DNA from: Saccharomycopsis malanga
Lineage: Eukaryota > Ascomycota > Saccharomycetes > Ascoideales > Saccharomycopsidaceae
Assembly (NCBI GenBank): GCA_004014935.1
Contig: CP025324.1
Span: 1,302,001 to 1,366,000, forward strand
DNA length: 64,000 nt
Direction: 5' to 3'
Below, one piece after another: positions 53,601 to 64,000 of this stretch. The notes under the pieces are model-generated. The model worked only from the letters and a program-made list of their open reading frames with translations. It was not told the origin of the DNA and searched no databases. A program made the position numbers and the translations under genes. Position 1 is the first letter of the stretch; every line of letters starts with the position of its first letter.

Positions 53601-54086
53601 TCCGACCATCGCCCTGTGTATGGTCTTTTCAAAGCTAATGTGAGAATTATTGACGAAAACTTGAAAAACCAAATCTCTTCCGAATTATATATAAAGCGGA
53701 AGGCAAAGTTTGGTGATGTCCATAGTTTTATTTTATCCAAAAACTTGAATGATTTGATAAATAAAATTAACCAAAACACCGAAGATGACTCTCTAAACAT
53801 AACATTGCCCCATCCAAGCTCTGACAGCCAGAAATGGTGGTTCAATAACCGCATGTTGGCTAGAGTGGACTTGTTCACTAACATCAGCAACATTAGAGAA
53901 TTTGACGAAAAGCACCACCCTGATGAAGATTCACATCCAGAATTGGCTTGTCAAAATGTTAATCCTAATGGTGAGTTTTTCTATCAAGACGGAATGTATA
54001 TCAACGATAAACGTCCAACAAACCCATTCGAGTTTAATGGTGAGCCAGACTTTATTTATCCCCAAAATACAAAACGTGCCACTTAG
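50655..54086 (+). CDS. INP51: synaptojanin-like inositol 5-phosphatase, Inp51 type
   Basis: This 1143-residue phosphoinositide phosphatase hydrolyses PI(4,5)P2 at the plasma membrane and endocytic sites. An N-terminal SAC domain (about 1-560) begins MRILINQNPRSIAL. The segment at about residues 485-498 where active SAC domains carry CX5R(T/S) reads SSFNVMDKCNEM, so the lipid phosphatase site is lost, as in S. cerevisiae Inp51. The 5-phosphatase domain (about 683-990) is intact: FSGTFNVNG, FFIGLQEIVEL, TGLGGMAANKGGIAVSM, FVTSHFAAG, WLGDFNYRI, PAWCDRI and FSDHRPVYGLF. A His run (nine His) lies near residue 40. The C-terminus lacks an obvious Pro-rich tail but has NPF (TNPFEFNG) near the end, a possible EH-domain ligand. 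The start is the first ATG in frame. Confidence 0.93.
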   Translation: MRILINQNPRSIALVSKKSALLIRDPIPKSQSGTVAGHHHHHHHHHNENDTSQGVNINTTKQCIVEMVEAAKVDETQYVEVSTCYKIDCLGILGLISINDYTFLIIITKALEVGSPRPKEKIYQIMDVEFICLNSSDYDNVFEQQKYQHGNEKHDIRPLLAHDKEKEEDDYDYPTNSLKKFLIKGNFYFSNSFDLTSNMQNRDIAHSGVYHSVLNLNKKFLWNRFLIEELVRFRDRLNINVRKAFDESKFLCIVIRGSVQTMNTTITLEQPTDELKARKQQDSLITLISRIAVDRSGKILGPSGLDDEGNVANYIESEVIFYNEDYCISYTIIRGNVPIYFEIDNQQSSSLLKKIQINRPFDATQQVMKKHFYTLMKTFGEIHVINEISSSIAVEDLEKHSKKSKGIEYDIFKNYYEHFQQLVKDPSYRSLLKMNNFNYTLNQLAKNQVIISQVLYMLDNSILSFAALCFDNTQHEYLNKQSGVFRVSSFNVMDKCNEMQHIITQQVLLYALKETYSYIAGTDSSGEKVYKTYFSNLNDDLWTKLGYLWNGNNNTLNRILSKYNTELKQINKKGNIINNNLSNDDDDLDITSYGVDTAKKKNHLLNSFTDLTLSTSKKLFNLSNYKDLLNDLEKRNSILFVFLAKNSIDYKGNVVKKISLYDPINDYVNNELKKQSAKYMSEKIITIFSGTFNVNGICYEGDLSSWLFPKDNYNDVIHESDTLEFDKMPDLFFIGLQEIVELTAGQMMNVDITNRNFWERKILKEINSKIYNGNSEKYILLWSCHLGGLLSLLYIKNTQTEFITKIEHSMKKTGLGGMAANKGGIAVSMKYSYTSFCFVTSHFAAGLNNVEERHQNYTSLNTGLRFTENPKTIKAHDNIIWLGDFNYRIESSNVYVRGKIEDKKSNELSEFDQLNKQMQSGEAFPYYQEAEIKFQPTYKFNNNENTYDESEKMRIPAWCDRIVTRGNNLKQLTYGSAMDIKFSDHRPVYGLFKANVRIIDENLKNQISSELYIKRKAKFGDVHSFILSKNLNDLINKINQNTEDDSLNITLPHPSSDSQKWWFNNRMLARVDLFTNISNIREFDEKHHPDEDSHPELACQNVNPNGEFFYQDGMYINDKRPTNPFEFNGEPDFIYPQNTKRAT

Positions 54087-54147
54087 GTTTCTGTTTATAT
54101 ATACAGGCAACCATTGCAACATTCATGTTTTGCTACTGCTAAAGACT

Positions 54148-54375
54148 TAATAGCCGCTGGGCCGTATGTCTCAGTGGCCAGTGCTCTCGGAGAAGAGAAA
54201 AAAACCTGGCAGGATAATTTGGCAGATAGCACTCTCGAAAAAGAGAAAAAAGATTGGTGAGCCATTTATGATTAAAAGGACATGATTGGATCTTACCGAG
54301 TCTCTTAGACATAGCGCGTATATACGAATCTGATATCCACTGGGCTTGAAATATAAGGTATTATTATTTATTGGT
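54148..54375 (+). mobile_element. tSINE-A copy with duplicated GAGAAAA block
   Basis: Head CTGGGCCGTATGTCTCAGTG, CTCTCGGAGAAGAGAAAAAA, CCTGGCAGGATAATTTGGCA, GATAGCACTCTCGAAAAAGA. The normal body and TCCACTGGGCTTGAAATATA then TATTATTATT follow. Confidence 0.85.
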
Positions 54376-54512
54376 TTGTTGAGGTCTTGTAGACGTTTTT
54401 CAGCGCTTTGTTTGGAGTTTACAATATGTAAGTTTACTGGAACTGTGTGGCATCTTTAATATTGAAAATTGCAAAAAGTGCATAGAATGTTTATGTGAAT
54501 TATTGAAAAATA

Positions 54513-55602
54513 ATAGTGAGACAACTATGATCAAGAGATCATGATTGGGTTTTACCAAGTCCCCCTAGACATGGAGCGTATATACGAAATTATTTTGATA
54601 TTCAACGGGCTTGAATTATAAGATATTATACAATGTGCCTATATATAATGCCATACTATTGCCAGGTGGCCAAGTTGGTTAGGCCATGCGCCACATAAAA
54701 TAGTGCATAATAGCGCAGAATAGCGCAGAATAGTGCAGAAAAATAAGTGTGGCGTTCCTCACTTGGGGTTTTGGTCCTCGATTCGCGCTCCTGACGTTTT
54801 GGAGTAATCGAAAAACGTTTTATTGGACTTAATCAATGTAATCCAAATTATTTTAATTTAAAAAAACATACCCCAACATTTGAATTTTTTCCCTATATTA
54901 TAGTACAATGTAAAATCAAAATTATTAAAGTTTCGCAAAAATAACTGATTTAACGGAAAATTGTCAATTCTTCCAAAAAGTTGATTCTTTTACTTCATAT
55001 TCAAAAGTCTTTACAGCAACAAAAATCATACAAAAAGTATATTTCTATACTTTTGGAATCTTAGAGTTTTGTACCATGTAGTTTGTTATGATATGTGGCC
55101 CTCTTAAACTATATATTAGTGAGAAAGTATAAGCTTGTCGAAAATAGCACGTAATTTTTAAAAAATCGTGTTTATCACCACCCAGAGAGAGATTTTTATT
55201 TCTTGCCAAAACTCTATAGTTTTGGAATGATTTTGGTTTTAATTTTGCTTACTTCAAGATTTGAATGATGTTTTATTCGAAAGAAACTTGAATATCAAAA
55301 GCAACAAACAGAAATGTTCATTATATGCCTTCAGAGCTACTTGTAGTCAATAATAATTTTTTATATTATCAGACTAGCATAATTAAACTTTAGTTATATG
55401 TTAAACATTTTATGAGGCTCGGTAAAACGTAATGTGCTTATATATAAGCTTTATACCTCGGTTCAGGGATGTCCGTTTTAAAAAATCTGTTATTTCTACT
55501 CAACATAAAGTTGCAATTGGTTTAATGCTACTTTGAGTTTAGTTTTTTGTTATTTCGCTGCTGCCTGTTTTGATTTGCTTTATTACATTCTTCTGGGAGC
55601 TA
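54513..55602 (+). mobile_element. A-B composite, duplicated segment copy 1
   Basis: A headless A unit (54,513-54,632: GAGACAACTATGATCAAGAG to ACGGGCTTGAATTATAAGAT) flows into a B copy. The B copy has leader TATAATGCCATACTATTGCC, box A, and hairpin arms with four loop repeats. The segment matches 60,693-61,770, nearly base for base outside a block at about 54,795-54,960. It ends at TTCTGGGAG. Confidence 0.85.
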
Positions 55603-55606
55603 AAAG

Positions 55607-56415
<809 letters not shown>

Positions 56416-56585
56416 AGTGTAAAAGATCTGGCAGGATAGTTTACCAGATAGTAGTTTTGGCAGGCTTCGAACACTCTTCTCGCTGACGTTACGATGTTGA
56501 ACAGTTGACTGGGTGAAGTACGACCTAGAGCAAAGTCTAGTGCTTACGAGAAGATTGAAATACTATTATTATAATTAACGCACAT
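56416..56585 (+). mobile_element. tSINE-A long-type fragment
   Basis: ATCTGGCAGGATAGTTTACC, TTACGATGTTGAACAGTTGA, GACCTAGAGCAAAGTCTAGT, then ATACTATTATTATAATT. It shares the unique body of the long copy at 39.9 kb but lacks the usual 3' module. Confidence 0.65.
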
Positions 56586-56669
56586 ACCCAAGATATATAG
56601 TTTGACAATCAAACTGAAACAATTTGCTCACCATCCCCCTCACTTTGTTACGCTCATCAACAATATATT

Positions 56670-57025
56670 CTACTTGTCCTGCTGAGTTTGCTGAAACATG
56701 TTTTCAGCGATTGAATAATCTTCTTTCATTTTTTTGAGCTGTTCAAGCAAACTTTCCATACTTTCCATTCTAGCACCGTTATTATCCCCACCGCATATTT
56801 CTACACTACTTTCCCCTTTACTCATTCCCTCGCTAGCAGCAGCAGATTCTGTCTCTGCAAGAAGCTTATCTAGTTTCTCTTCAATCAGATCAAGATGTCT
56901 CTCGATATCCTTGACTGTTAGTCGATTTTTTTTTCTCAGCATGGTCTATACTTTCAACTCACCGTAGTGGCCTTCTCCACCCCATTGAGCTGGCTATACG
57001 TTTCTGCAATATCTTTACTGCTCAT
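56670..57025 (-). CDS. small spliced coiled-coil protein, unknown
   Basis: There are two exons on the minus strand, 57,025-56,963 and 56,909-56,670, with a 53-nt intron (GTGAGT, branch GACTAAC at about 56,917-56,923, end AAG). They give 100 residues: MSSKDIAETYSQLNGVEKAT, then DIERHLDLIEEKLDKLLAET, a short low-complexity linker, and MESLLEQLKKMKEDYSIAEN to the end. Two helical heptad segments suggest a small coiled-coil subunit of a larger complex (BLOC-1- or DASH-like size), but I do not recognise the family. The start of exon 1 has a clean ATG. The alternative 3' splice site directly after CTAACAG would break the frame. Confidence 0.6.
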
Positions 57026-57232
57026 TTTGCTGGCAAATTACCTCAATTGTTGGTGGTAAAAGAGCAAGTGGCAAGACCTCAATGTACTAGTATGCATGGG
57101 GCATGCACCGCCCACGTGCCTGTATTTTCTTTCATGAAAATGATGAAAAATCCATACGTGTTGTTGTTTAACCAGAAGTAAAGTATGAAGTGACGGTGTG
57201 ATCTTTAGGGTTGGGAATAAGACTTGACAAAA

Positions 57233-58717
57233 ATGCAACTCAGTCATATTATTATATTTATAGTGCAATTGAGGGGCCTAATGGCGCTCAATTTGGGGGG
57301 TATTGCTAATGACAAGACTTTGGTGTTACATGACGGTAGTAATGATTTTGAGAATGAATTTAGTTTATTTTTCCAGGACTACCGCAAGAATTTCGGTACG
57401 GAATTGGTATTTGAGAATATCAAGGAGTCTTCGTCCAAAATCAAGATTATTAGCGATATCGACTCGTCCAAGAACTTATATAGTAACATTATTGTATTTC
57501 CTATTACCGGTAGAGGGCTTGGAAAGAAGTTGACTTCTGCCGAATTGCTCAAGTTTAGCAACAACGAGAATGGCAACATTTTTGTCATCCACAGCGACAA
57601 AAGCGCTAGTGATGAAATCAGAGTATTTTTGAACCAGTTGGGCATTTATCCGTCTCCTAAGCAGTACAAACTACACGACCATTTCACTTTCGTACAAGGC
57701 AATGAAGCCCACTCGTTGTTGTCTTTGCCTATAGAAGAGAGCTTGTTGGACAAGGACCATGTAGTTGTAGAACCAACCTTGAAGCAGGATGACATCTTGT
57801 ACGAAGGTAGTTCTGCATTGTTGACCAATAACGAATTACTTATTCCTGTATTGGCAGCTCCTAAGACATCATTCAACTACAACCCCAAGAAACTTGACAA
57901 AAAGAGCACCGAGGAAGACGCCAAGTACGTCAACGACATCAACTACTGGGGGCTTGGAAACCAAAACTTTTTGGCAGTTTCCTTCCAAAACTTGGCTAAT
58001 TCAAGAGTGGCATGGATTGGCAGTGACAAGTTTTTGTCTGACGCATTCTACAAGCAATCAAACTACAAGAACGAAAAGATTGCCAATGATTTGCTCAAAT
58101 GGACCTTTGGCCAGAAAAACGTGTTGAAAATCAACTTTGTAGAGTTCTACAAAACTCAGAATAACACTTTCAATGCCAAACTCTTGAAAGACACCTTCAA
58201 AGTAAAAGATCAGGTCGTATACACCATTGGCATCTCTGAATATAAAGACAACCAATGGCTCCCTTACCAAGCCTCAGACATCCAGTTGGAATTCATCATG
58301 TTGGATCCTTACTACAGACTAAACTTGTCCCCAATCTCGTCTGAATCTCAAGTCTTGTCTTTCAACAACATCAACCTAAACTCCGTCGACACTAACACCA
58401 CCTTCTATTCCAAATCCTTCGGCAACTTGTCCAACACTCAATTTTACTCCACCAAGTTTGTCTTGCCTGACCAACACGGAATGTTCAAATACTTGGTCGA
58501 TTATAAAAAACCTGGCTACAGCTTCTTGCATAGCGAAAACATTATCACCCTAAGAAACTTGGCCACCGACGAATACGCCAAATCTTGGGAAATCGTCAAC
58601 TCTTGGGTCTATTTGGCGTCCATTGTTACCTTGATCGTCGGCTGGTTCATCTTCTTAAACTTGTTTATCTTCAGCAGTAACGCTAAAAGAGTCACAACTG
58701 CCAAGAAAAATAACTGA
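57233..58717 (+). CDS. WBP1: oligosaccharyltransferase subunit Wbp1 (OST48)
   Basis: This essential ER-membrane subunit of the oligosaccharyltransferase performs N-glycosylation. It has 494 residues: an N-terminal signal peptide (MQLSHIIIFIVQLRGLMA), a luminal region with TLVLHDGS, SKNLYSNIIVFPITGRGLGK, WGLGNQNFLAVSFQNLANSR and VAWIGSDKFLSDAFYKQSN (all DDOST/WBP1 motifs), one C-terminal transmembrane helix (WVYLASIVTLIVGWFIFLNL) and a cytosolic tail ending KKNN. The tail fits the KKXX ER-retrieval signal. The start is the ATG at 57,233, matching the signal peptide. The length is close to the S. cerevisiae protein. Confidence 0.95.
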   Translation: MQLSHIIIFIVQLRGLMALNLGGIANDKTLVLHDGSNDFENEFSLFFQDYRKNFGTELVFENIKESSSKIKIISDIDSSKNLYSNIIVFPITGRGLGKKLTSAELLKFSNNENGNIFVIHSDKSASDEIRVFLNQLGIYPSPKQYKLHDHFTFVQGNEAHSLLSLPIEESLLDKDHVVVEPTLKQDDILYEGSSALLTNNELLIPVLAAPKTSFNYNPKKLDKKSTEEDAKYVNDINYWGLGNQNFLAVSFQNLANSRVAWIGSDKFLSDAFYKQSNYKNEKIANDLLKWTFGQKNVLKINFVEFYKTQNNTFNAKLLKDTFKVKDQVVYTIGISEYKDNQWLPYQASDIQLEFIMLDPYYRLNLSPISSESQVLSFNNINLNSVDTNTTFYSKSFGNLSNTQFYSTKFVLPDQHGMFKYLVDYKKPGYSFLHSENIITLRNLATDEYAKSWEIVNSWVYLASIVTLIVGWFIFLNLFIFSSNAKRVTTAKKNN

Positions 58718-59624
58718 TTGTTGTCTACAATGATATAAATATATTTGCTTTTCCACTTTGTTTTCAATTGTGTATTTTGTCACTAATTTAGCCAATTTTC
58801 TCAACAAAAGTTGCATTCTATAAAAAATGTAAGTTTTTTTGTACCAATCAGTTTCCACAACGCTACTTGAAACAAAAAAAATTCTCAATCCACCAACAAC
58901 CTCATTAAGGTCTAAAACCTTTATTATCAACCAGATACTCGTGAAATTGCCTGAAAAACTTTATTTATAACATTTGTTCTAAAATCTTTAAATTCGGCTG
59001 GCCCTCTTGATTAGGTTATGTGCACTGGAGAGTTATCCAATAACAAGTTCAATTCGTGCGAAAACATTTTTTCGCTTCTTCTCGTTAAATTTTGTTTCAA
59101 TAAAATATAAAGGGGCCTCTAATATTGCTTTTTTCATAAAAATTGGCTTTCCTGTAAACAATGAGAGGTACAAATTGTGAATAATAATAGGTATTATTTG
59201 CAGTTGTCATTAAATGGAAAAAAAATAAGACTGGTGATTATCAGTACAGTTAAGAGCTTAAGAAAACACATATTTTTTTAGTTCCAGAATATTTTTCAAT
59301 ATCTAAAAAGATTGCTCGTAGTTGATTTTTAATATCCATACAGGAAACTCTTATGAGTGTATTACGTACTATAACACATTCATAATGGTCTAATACTACC
59401 AAAAAGAAAGCCTTATAAGCTCGTTGGGGCTATATATTATTATAATAGGAAATAATGATACACGCAGCTATGCGCAGCTCCGTACATTCGAGCGCAGCTG
59501 TCCATGCACAATTTCACGCATCCGTCTACCCCGTCATCCAAAGGAAAGGTTGGGATCAATTGACATCATCAACTATAAAGAACAATAATTAACGACGAGA
59601 GACTACCAAATAGCAGAATCAAAC
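58718..59624. other. intergenic WBP1-MPO1
   Basis: It contains a tRNA-like relic near 58,994. TGCGCAGCTCCG and GAGCGCAGCTG repeats lie at 59,469-59,500, in the MPO1 promoter. No other gene was seen. Confidence 0.5.
58994..59062 (+). repeat. tRNA-like relic (family C)
   Basis: TGGCCCTCTTGATTAGG (box A-like) and AGTTCAATTCGTG (box B-like) lie about 50 bp apart. It shares GGTTATG.GCACTG with the copy at 3,464. Confidence 0.4.
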
Positions 59625-60230
59625 ATGACTGGCCTTAATCTTGTAGACGAATTGTGCTTCTACAAAGCATATCACAGCAATCCTGTGAATGTTAAAATAC
59701 ATATGGTATTCATTCCTATTATTCTATTAACACTGATTATTTTCCTTGGATTTGTTCAATTTCCATTGTCGCTTATTCCTAGCCAATTGAAAACAACCGT
59801 TATTCCTTATCTTCCATATTTAAACCTAGGAACGGTTCTTGCTGTATCGTTTAGTGCATTTTATTGCGTGCTTGATGTGTTAGGCTTTGTTGTGGCCCCT
59901 TTGCTCGTTGGTTTTTCTTTTATCAGTCGTCATTTCATCCTCTCGTCCGCCCAGAACTACGGTATTTCTCCTCTTCAAGTATTCTTAGGAGCCCTTAGCT
60001 TACACGTAGCTTCCTGGATCGCTCAATTTATTGGCCATGGAGTGTACGAAAAAAGAAAACCAGCTCTTCTTGATAGTCTAGTCCAAGCTCTTGTATTGGC
60101 TCCATTTTTTGTTGTATTTGAAATTGTCTTTGCCTTGGGATTTAGAAAAGATTTGGAAAAGAGTCTCGACAATAAAACCGCCCGAATCTTGTCCCAGGAA
60201 AGACAAAAGAAGAGAACCAAAGTCAAATAA
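59625..60230 (+). CDS. MPO1: 2-hydroxy fatty acid dioxygenase Mpo1 (DUF962)
   Basis: This ER membrane Fe(II)-dependent enzyme performs alpha-oxidation of 2-hydroxy fatty acids from phytosphingosine breakdown. It has 201 residues. The N-terminal YHSNPVNVKIHMVFIPIILL carries conserved His residues, and ASWIAQFIGHGVYEKRKPAL carries the second conserved His motif (QFIGH), as in YGL010W. Four hydrophobic helices are visible. The C-terminus is basic (RQKKRTKVK), which could include an ER-retrieval element. The first ATG is used; no intron is needed. Confidence 0.93.
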   Translation: MTGLNLVDELCFYKAYHSNPVNVKIHMVFIPIILLTLIIFLGFVQFPLSLIPSQLKTTVIPYLPYLNLGTVLAVSFSAFYCVLDVLGFVVAPLLVGFSFISRHFILSSAQNYGISPLQVFLGALSLHVASWIAQFIGHGVYEKRKPALLDSLVQALVLAPFFVVFEIVFALGFRKDLEKSLDNKTARILSQERQKKRTKVK

Positions 60231-60692
60231 TGGTTAAGTATATAGTAATGAAGGTTGTGTCGTTGAATGTTGGCCGTAAGCAGTTTTCGAAAAGTGAGTA
60301 ATAGCAGATTGCTAGTTATTATTTGAACTGATTGAATTATTATTAATCATGCTAAATAATGTTAAATTCTTTGTACAACCTGATATGAAGCGGACCATCC
60401 AGGAAAGTAATTATACTAGGTATATAAAGCAGCACTCTCTAGGAGGTACGAACCCAATAACCGTTAACAATAAAAGGAATAATTTCAACAGTAGCTCTAA
60501 TTGACAGGGATTTTTTATACATTAATATCGAGAATAAAAGCCAATACCTTTTATTTGACCAAATACCTTATTATTTTAACGTAACACAGCTTTTTTTTTC
60601 ATCAAACTGCTTCAACAATTCTTTTCTCAATGGAAAACACTACGAATTGTCCTAATAATAATCTACCACAGGTCTACAAGCGTATAAATGGC

Positions 60693-61770
60693 AGTGAGAC
60701 AACTATGATCAAGAGATCATGATTGAGTTTTACCAAGTCCCCCTAGACATGGAGCGTATATACGAAATTATTTTGATATTCAACGGGCTTGAATTATAAG
60801 ATATTATACAATGTGCCTGTATATAATGCCATACTATTGCCAGGTGGCCAAGTTGGTTAGGCCATGCGCCACACAAAATAGTGCAGAATAGCGCAGAATA
60901 GTGCAGAAAAATAAGTGTGGCGTTCCTCACTTGGGGTTTTGGTCCTCGATTCGCGCTCCTGACGTTTTGGAGTAATCAATAAACTTTTTATTGAATTTAC
61001 TTAACGCTATCCAGATTATCTTGATTTGAAAAAACGTACCCCAACATTCGAATTTTTTTCTTTATATTATAGTACAATTTATAATTAAAATTACTAGAGT
61101 TTCGTAAAAATAACTGATATAACGGAAAATTGTCAATTCTTCCAAAAAGTTGATTCTTTACGTCATATTCAAAAGTCTTTACAGCAACACAAATCATACA
61201 AAAAGTATATTTCTATACTCTTAAAATTACAGAGTTTTGTACCATGTAGTTTGTTTTGAGATGTGGCCCTCTTAAACTATATATTAGTGAGAAAGTATAA
61301 GCTTGTCGAAAATAGCACGTAATTTTTAAAAAATCATGTTTATCACCACCCAGAGAGAGATTTTTATTTCTTGCCAAAACTCTATAGTTTTGGAATGATT
61401 TTGGTTTTAATTTTGCTTACTTCAAGATTTGAATGATGTTTTATTCGAAAGAAACTTGAATATCAAAAGCAACAAATAGAAATGTTCATTATATGCCTTC
61501 AGAGCTACTTGTAGTCAATAATAATTTTTTATATTATCAGACTAGCATAATTAAACTTTAGTTATATGTTAAACATTTTATGAGGCTCGGTAAAACGTAA
61601 TGTGCTTATATATAAGCTTTATACCTCGGTTCAGGGATGTCCGTTTTAAAAAATCTGTTATTTCTACTCAACATAAAGTTGCAATTGGTTTAATGCTACT
61701 TTGAGTTTAGTTTTTTGTTATTTCGCTGCTGCCTGTTTTGATTTGCTTTATTACATTCTTCTGGGAGTTA
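60693..61770 (+). mobile_element. A-B composite, duplicated segment copy 2
   Basis: It has the same headless A unit (60,693-60,812) and B copy as at 54.5 kb, with one fewer loop repeat in the hairpin. The block 60,970-61,110 instead resembles the B copy at 23 kb (ACGCTATCCAGA, GATTTGAAAAA). The stretch 60,231-60,692 before it has no gene. Confidence 0.85.
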
Positions 61771-62161
<391 letters not shown>

Positions 62162-62309
62162 TGCATATTATAACAACTTATATATTAATACTCTTCAATC
62201 TTTATACTTTGGAAAACATTCTTTATTATTTACTCTTTGTATTGTTAGTTGTCCTCTTTCTGTTATCAGTTGTTTACCTATTTTTGGCCTACCTAATATA
62301 TTTATTATT

Positions 62310-62382
62310 TATAGCCATTTATTACCAAACTGATATTGACTGGGCTCGAAATATAAACTATTATTAATATAGCCATTTACTA
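62310..62382 (+). mobile_element. 5'-truncated tSINE-A with 15-bp target duplication
   Basis: The 43-bp insert (62,325-62,367) starts CCAAACTGATATTGACTGGG and ends AACTATTATTAA. The flanks are TATAGCCATTTATTA and TATAGCCATTTACTA, 14 of 15 identical. Confidence 0.88.
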
Positions 62383-62543
62383 CGCCTCGTTAGGAGAAGT
62401 CGCTTAGCCGATGTTAGCCGGTGGTGTCCATGATTAACCGGTGGAAAACTTTCCGAAGATGGGGTTAACGAAGTGCCATATAATAGAGAGGCTAAATCCA
62501 GTTATTCAACAGAAGAGATTTTCGAGACATATAGTGAACAAGG

Positions 62544-63742
62544 ATGGTCGAGATAACAAGCAAACCAAAGGTGTTGATCGCACTTGGATGTGAGGATCTT
62601 CCTGAATACAGTGAGTTTGAGAAGCGATTTGAGTGTATAGTAAGTAAGACACTGAAAAACCCCCTGTTTATTGTTGCTTAAGCGAGCCTGCAAAAAGCCT
62701 CGGGAAAGCTACTTTCTGGAAGACATAGACTAACAAGCAGCCTTTTACTTCCCACAGCAGGGAAGAGCTCATAGAGGATTTCCGGACAAAGTACAGTGAC
62801 ATTGACGGGATATATGCCGGGTGGCTACCGTTAGTTCCGGGGAGATTTGACACTGATTTGGTGGAGAATGTGCCTGACAGCTTGAAAATCATAGCTGTCA
62901 GCAGTGCCGGCTACGATGTCTACGATGTAGAGGCTCTTAAAAGAAAAGGTGTTGTTGTAACCAATGTTCTGTCTATCAATACATCCAATGAGGATGTTGC
63001 GGACACCGCCTTGTACCTCACCTTGGCCAGTTTTCGTTTTTACCCCATGTTCCAACGAGCATTCCGGGCCGAAAAACACACCTCCCGGGCCAGAGACCGG
63101 TTGCAGACGAAGACATTCCAATACAGTGTAGGGAAATCTGGGGCCGATATTGTGCCCGGGTTTAGCTTTGGCCACATTGCTGGGGGGGAAACCGCCATTT
63201 CTCCCCGGGGGAAAAACGCAGCCATTATTGGCTTTGGTGCCATTGGAAGAGCTTGTGCTGACAGGTTACATGCCATTGGTATGAATATACATTATACCAA
63301 ACGAAGACCTTTGGAAAAACACCAAGTCCCGCCTTATCCAGCAAAATTCCATGAATCTTTGGAATCTATTCTTCCTGTTGCTGACGTCGTAGTGCTCTGC
63401 GTTCCTGGACTGCCGGAAAATGTAGACTTGATCAATGACAAGACCATTGCTCTTTTGCCAGACAAGGGAGCCAGAATTGTCAATGTTGGCAGAGGGGTTG
63501 TTGTCAATGAAGCTTCTTTGCTCAAAGGCTTGTCAGACGGTCGCGTCATCAGCGCTGGCTTGGACGTTTATCAACATGAACCATATGTAAATGAACAACT
63601 TTTAAACCGTGAGGACGTGGTATTGTTGCCTCATATTGGCTCCTCAACCGCAGAGGTGTTCAAAAATAGTAAAACTATAGCATTGGATCAGATCAAACAG
63701 TTGTTGTTGGACCACCAAACTCCAGACCATATTTGTTTATAA
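62544..63742 (+). CDS. GOR1: D-isomer-specific 2-hydroxyacid dehydrogenase, glyoxylate reductase-like
   Basis: This NAD(P)-dependent reductase of 2-keto acids such as glyoxylate or hydroxypyruvate has two exons, 62,544-62,639 and 62,741-63,742, giving 365 residues. The 101-nt intron starts GTAAGT, has branch GACTAAC (62,728-62,734) and ends CAG. Exon 1 reads MVEITSKPKVLIALGCEDLP and joins in phase to PFTSHSREELIEDFRTKYSD. The nucleotide-binding motif is AAIIGFGAIGRA. The catalytic Arg is in NVGRGVVVNE, the Glu in LDVYQHEP, and the His in LLPHIGSST. A later AG (62,760) would break the frame. The assignment to Gor1 rather than a related D-hydroxyacid dehydrogenase is likely but not certain. The last 258 bp of the window show nothing further. 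Confidence 0.87.
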
Positions 63743-64000
63743 ATGTGCATTTTTCATTATCAGATGGATGTCTGGATATAAATCTGTTCCTAGTATTACA
63801 TTAGCTCAAAATGCATTTGAATTGTTTTATTAGTTACAATGTACGATAATTATATAGCCACTAAGCAAATGGGTACCTCTTAAACAAAACGCAGTATTTA
63901 AAGCTATTCCCCTATAAAGGGACAGTCAAGTGTAGCATGTGTTTCCGTCCAGTCAAAACAGCTTATTGAAGATTGTCTATATATTATAGTCATTGACCTG

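Overview
This window looks like nuclear DNA of an ascomycete budding yeast (Saccharomycotina). It is AT-rich and gene-dense. Its genes are classic yeast families: GPR1, PRX1, a kinesin-5, YEA4, a DFG5/DCW1-type GH76 protein, ANY1, an oligopeptide transporter, ADI1, GIM4, INP51, WBP1, MPO1 and a GOR1-like hydroxyacid dehydrogenase. CTG encodes the conserved Leu of the kinesin LEIYNE motif, so the nuclear code appears standard and the CUG-Ser clade is unlikely. Several genes carry short introns with CTAAC-type branch points lying close to the 3' splice site. One small gene (GIM4) has four introns, which is unusual for Saccharomyces-like yeasts and hints at an earlier-diverging lineage. I cannot name the species.

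Layout: 0-9 kb holds GPR1 and a 1157-residue coiled-coil protein of unknown function. 10-16 kb holds a Zn2Cys6 regulator and a small Ccw12-like wall protein. 16-22 kb holds PRX1 and a kinesin-5 sharing a divergent promoter, then a C2H2 zinc-finger gene. 22-31 kb alternates repeats with YEA4, a GH76 gene and an Ecl1-like gene. 31-42 kb holds tRNA-Lys(UUU), ANY1, a drug/metabolite-type transporter, dense repeats and a relic group II intron reverse transcriptase written in the mitochondrial code. 42-54 kb holds an OPT transporter with one frame break, ADI1, an inverted repeat pair, five-exon GIM4 and INP51. 54-64 kb holds a repeat-rich duplicated segment, a small spliced coiled-coil gene, WBP1, MPO1 and the GOR1-like gene.

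The most distinctive content is a dispersed repeat system. Family A (here tSINE-A) is about 180-340 bp. It has a tRNA-like head with a perfect pol III box A and, in long copies, a box B, and it ends in a conserved 3' module followed by (ATT)n. Roughly 25 copies or fragments are visible on both strands. Six show target-site duplications of 9-16 bp, and several are 5'-truncated. These are hallmarks of target-primed reverse transcription by a LINE partner, which is not in this window. Family B (about 1.1 kb) has its own box-A-bearing head built around a hairpin, is always preceded by the 3' end of an A unit, and ends in a related 3' module. The very long (TAA)n arrays probably grew, at least in part, from the tails of these elements. 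tRNA-derived SINEs are, to my knowledge, hardly described in budding yeasts, so this is the best candidate for an undescribed system.

The protein-coding genes form no operon or pathway cluster. They are independent housekeeping, wall, trafficking and signalling genes separated by repeat-bearing intergenic DNA.
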